From Adiantum capillus-veneris (taxonomy: Eukaryota > Streptophyta > Polypodiopsida > Polypodiales > Pteridaceae), in the NCBI GenBank assembly GCA_014529385.2, contig CM043960.1, forward strand, positions 117,684,043 through 117,748,042: DNA of 64,000 nt, given 5' to 3'. How positions within the stretch are numbered: position 1 is the stretch's first letter; each line of letters opens with the position of its first letter. A model generated the notes under the pieces. That model worked only from the letters and a program-made list of their open reading frames with translations. It was not told where the DNA came from and made no database searches. Positions 62,678-64,000 of this stretch are shown here, piece by piece. The translations under genes were made by a program, and so were the position numbers.

Positions 62678-63527
62678 CGATGCCATCGCTATGGCAAGCC
62701 GGTGCTAAACAATGATCGCTTGTACTCGGCTACCTCTCGAACTCCTAATTACGTGCAACCTCACGATATAAAATTTTTACTATAACACAAGGTCGTCATA
62801 GTCTCCATCTGTTCACCAGTCATTGTGAAACCCTCTCTACACTAGTTGGGAGCACTCATTGTGCACCCTTCCCTTGACTCCCATCTCTGCCAGGACATTC
62901 AACATTGCATGAGAGAGAGAAGGGGGTATCGAGCTGTAGGAGGGTGTCTCTAAGAAAAAGGGGTCAGAACGGCACTCAACTCAGTCATCATCTAAAATGG
63001 GCTCACATTGAGGTGTTGCAAAAGGTCTCCATACTAGAGGCACAAGAGGGTGGGTGTGTAGAAGTTGGGGATGCATGCAGAGTGAGTGCGACAAAGGGCC
63101 AAAGCTTGCAGGATGAGCTAATTCTACTCAACAGCTATTGATCAAGCCATAAATAAATAGGGAGGCCAATTGGAATGAAGGCCAAATCCAGAGGGGAGCT
63201 GAAGGTGGCGGGCTATGAGAGCGCTACAAGAGAGAGCGCCGAAGAAGCTACAGGTAGAATAGGCCAAGGAGGTGTAGTTCGTCAGGAGATACATCACAAA
63301 AATGGCCAGCTCAATGGGAATATTTTTTTTCATTTGTGTTGAGAAGCAACCCGCATGCAGGTCGTGTTGTGGCTATGTTAACAAAGCAAGAGAAATTGCA
63401 GGGCACACACACATACCATTGCTAGAGAAGCACAACAAAAAAATTCGTCTATCTGTGTTAGAGCTCGTATTGATCCATCAAACCTAGGCAAAAAAATCTA
63501 TGTCTGCTCATCCCTCGTATGCACGGA

Positions 63528-63573
<46 letters not shown>

Positions 63574-64000
63574 ACGTGCCACCTTCCCCCCTTTTTCCCT
63601 GGAAGCCACTAAAAGCACCTTTCGAGATTCGGATCAAAAAAATGAACCACAAATCGTGACTACATAGTAGTAAAGTTGAAACATTGAAACTTGAGCTAGA
63701 TAGAACACTCAATACAAGATCAAACAACCCAAAACCCAAAAGCTCATTACCTAGCTAGATTATGCTTTGCAGGATCAACCTCATTACTTGTGAATGCCCA
63801 CAGAGGTTTTTGCGCTAAGTCAATCCACTGTGAAGGATCACGTGCAAAAAAATCGGTGAGCAATATTCTTTATTAAAAAGAAAAGCTTCCCTGCTTCGCT
63901 TGTGTCTCCTCTCCCAGGCATTCATTGCACGAGATCTCATAGTCACCCTGGTTGGCTCCAACCCTCTCAATCTCCTTTGCTACACATGCCCTCTGCTTTC

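Larger units (their letters stand above)
58982..64000. other. Intergenic, microsatellites only
   Basis: No coding frame with a recognisable motif on either strand. Simple repeats: C10 at about 59431-59440, C25 at 61311-61335, (GA)n at 61521-61558, (AC)n at 62497-62561, C35 at 62642-62676, (CT)n at 63532-63571. Confidence 0.55.

Overview
The window looks like a repeat-dominated plant nuclear genome. I see Ty3/gypsy and Ty1/copia polyproteins, a hAT transposase of the BED zinc finger plus DUF659 plus hAT-dimerisation type common in plants, a primer-binding site for initiator tRNA-Met, a LINE, and long GA/CA microsatellites. No ordinary host gene, rRNA or tRNA could be supported. The species cannot be fixed from sequence alone; a vascular plant with a large genome fits, and a fern or lycophyte is possible.

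Layout. 1-9148 is the 3' two thirds of a Ty3/gypsy element (copy 1, + strand): an intact 2144-codon pol, a small conserved extra ORF, a long 3' region, a polypurine tract and the 3' LTR. 9453-11672 (-) is a gag-like reading frame broken by two stops. 11673-16936 has no gene, only C/T-rich leader-like DNA and a GA microsatellite. 16937 to about 25250 is a hAT element (A). About 25260-26286 (-) is the 5' end of a short-LTR retroelement. 26587-49218 (-) is a second, decayed copy of the gypsy family. It is split by a complete 8.4-kb hAT element (B, 28903-37271, with an 8-bp target duplication) and by a 1.8-kb inverted-repeat element (37741-39529). 49270-53558 is a LINE bounded on both sides by (TC)n. 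54482-56566 is a truncated copia element with its 3' LTR. 56567-64000 holds no recognisable gene, only microsatellites, C homopolymers and one MITE-like inverted repeat.

The most striking system is the hAT family. Two strongly diverged copies share one architecture. A left-end promoter reads inward into a long leader and then two cargo genes: an atypical kinase-like protein (HND and DWG catalytic motifs) and a coiled-coil RING-H2 protein. A right-end promoter reads inward into the BED/DUF659/hAT transposase. All four ends carry GC-rich GGGCCCGCC-type arrays next to a TATA box. All six gene starts sit just after an intron-acceptor-like AG.

The leaders carry arrays of stem-loops. The loops (about 20 nt) are conserved between the two copies, while the stems differ in sequence but stay paired. 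One loop class belongs to the cargo leader and another to the transposase leader. I know of no described counterpart. Copy A lacks two expected catalytic residues of the transposase, and copy B is broken by stops and a frameshift, so neither looks autonomous.

The gypsy family is also unusual. Its pol carries a second retropepsin-like domain after the integrase, and a conserved small ORF follows pol behind its own TATA-like sequence. Both features are visible in both copies.
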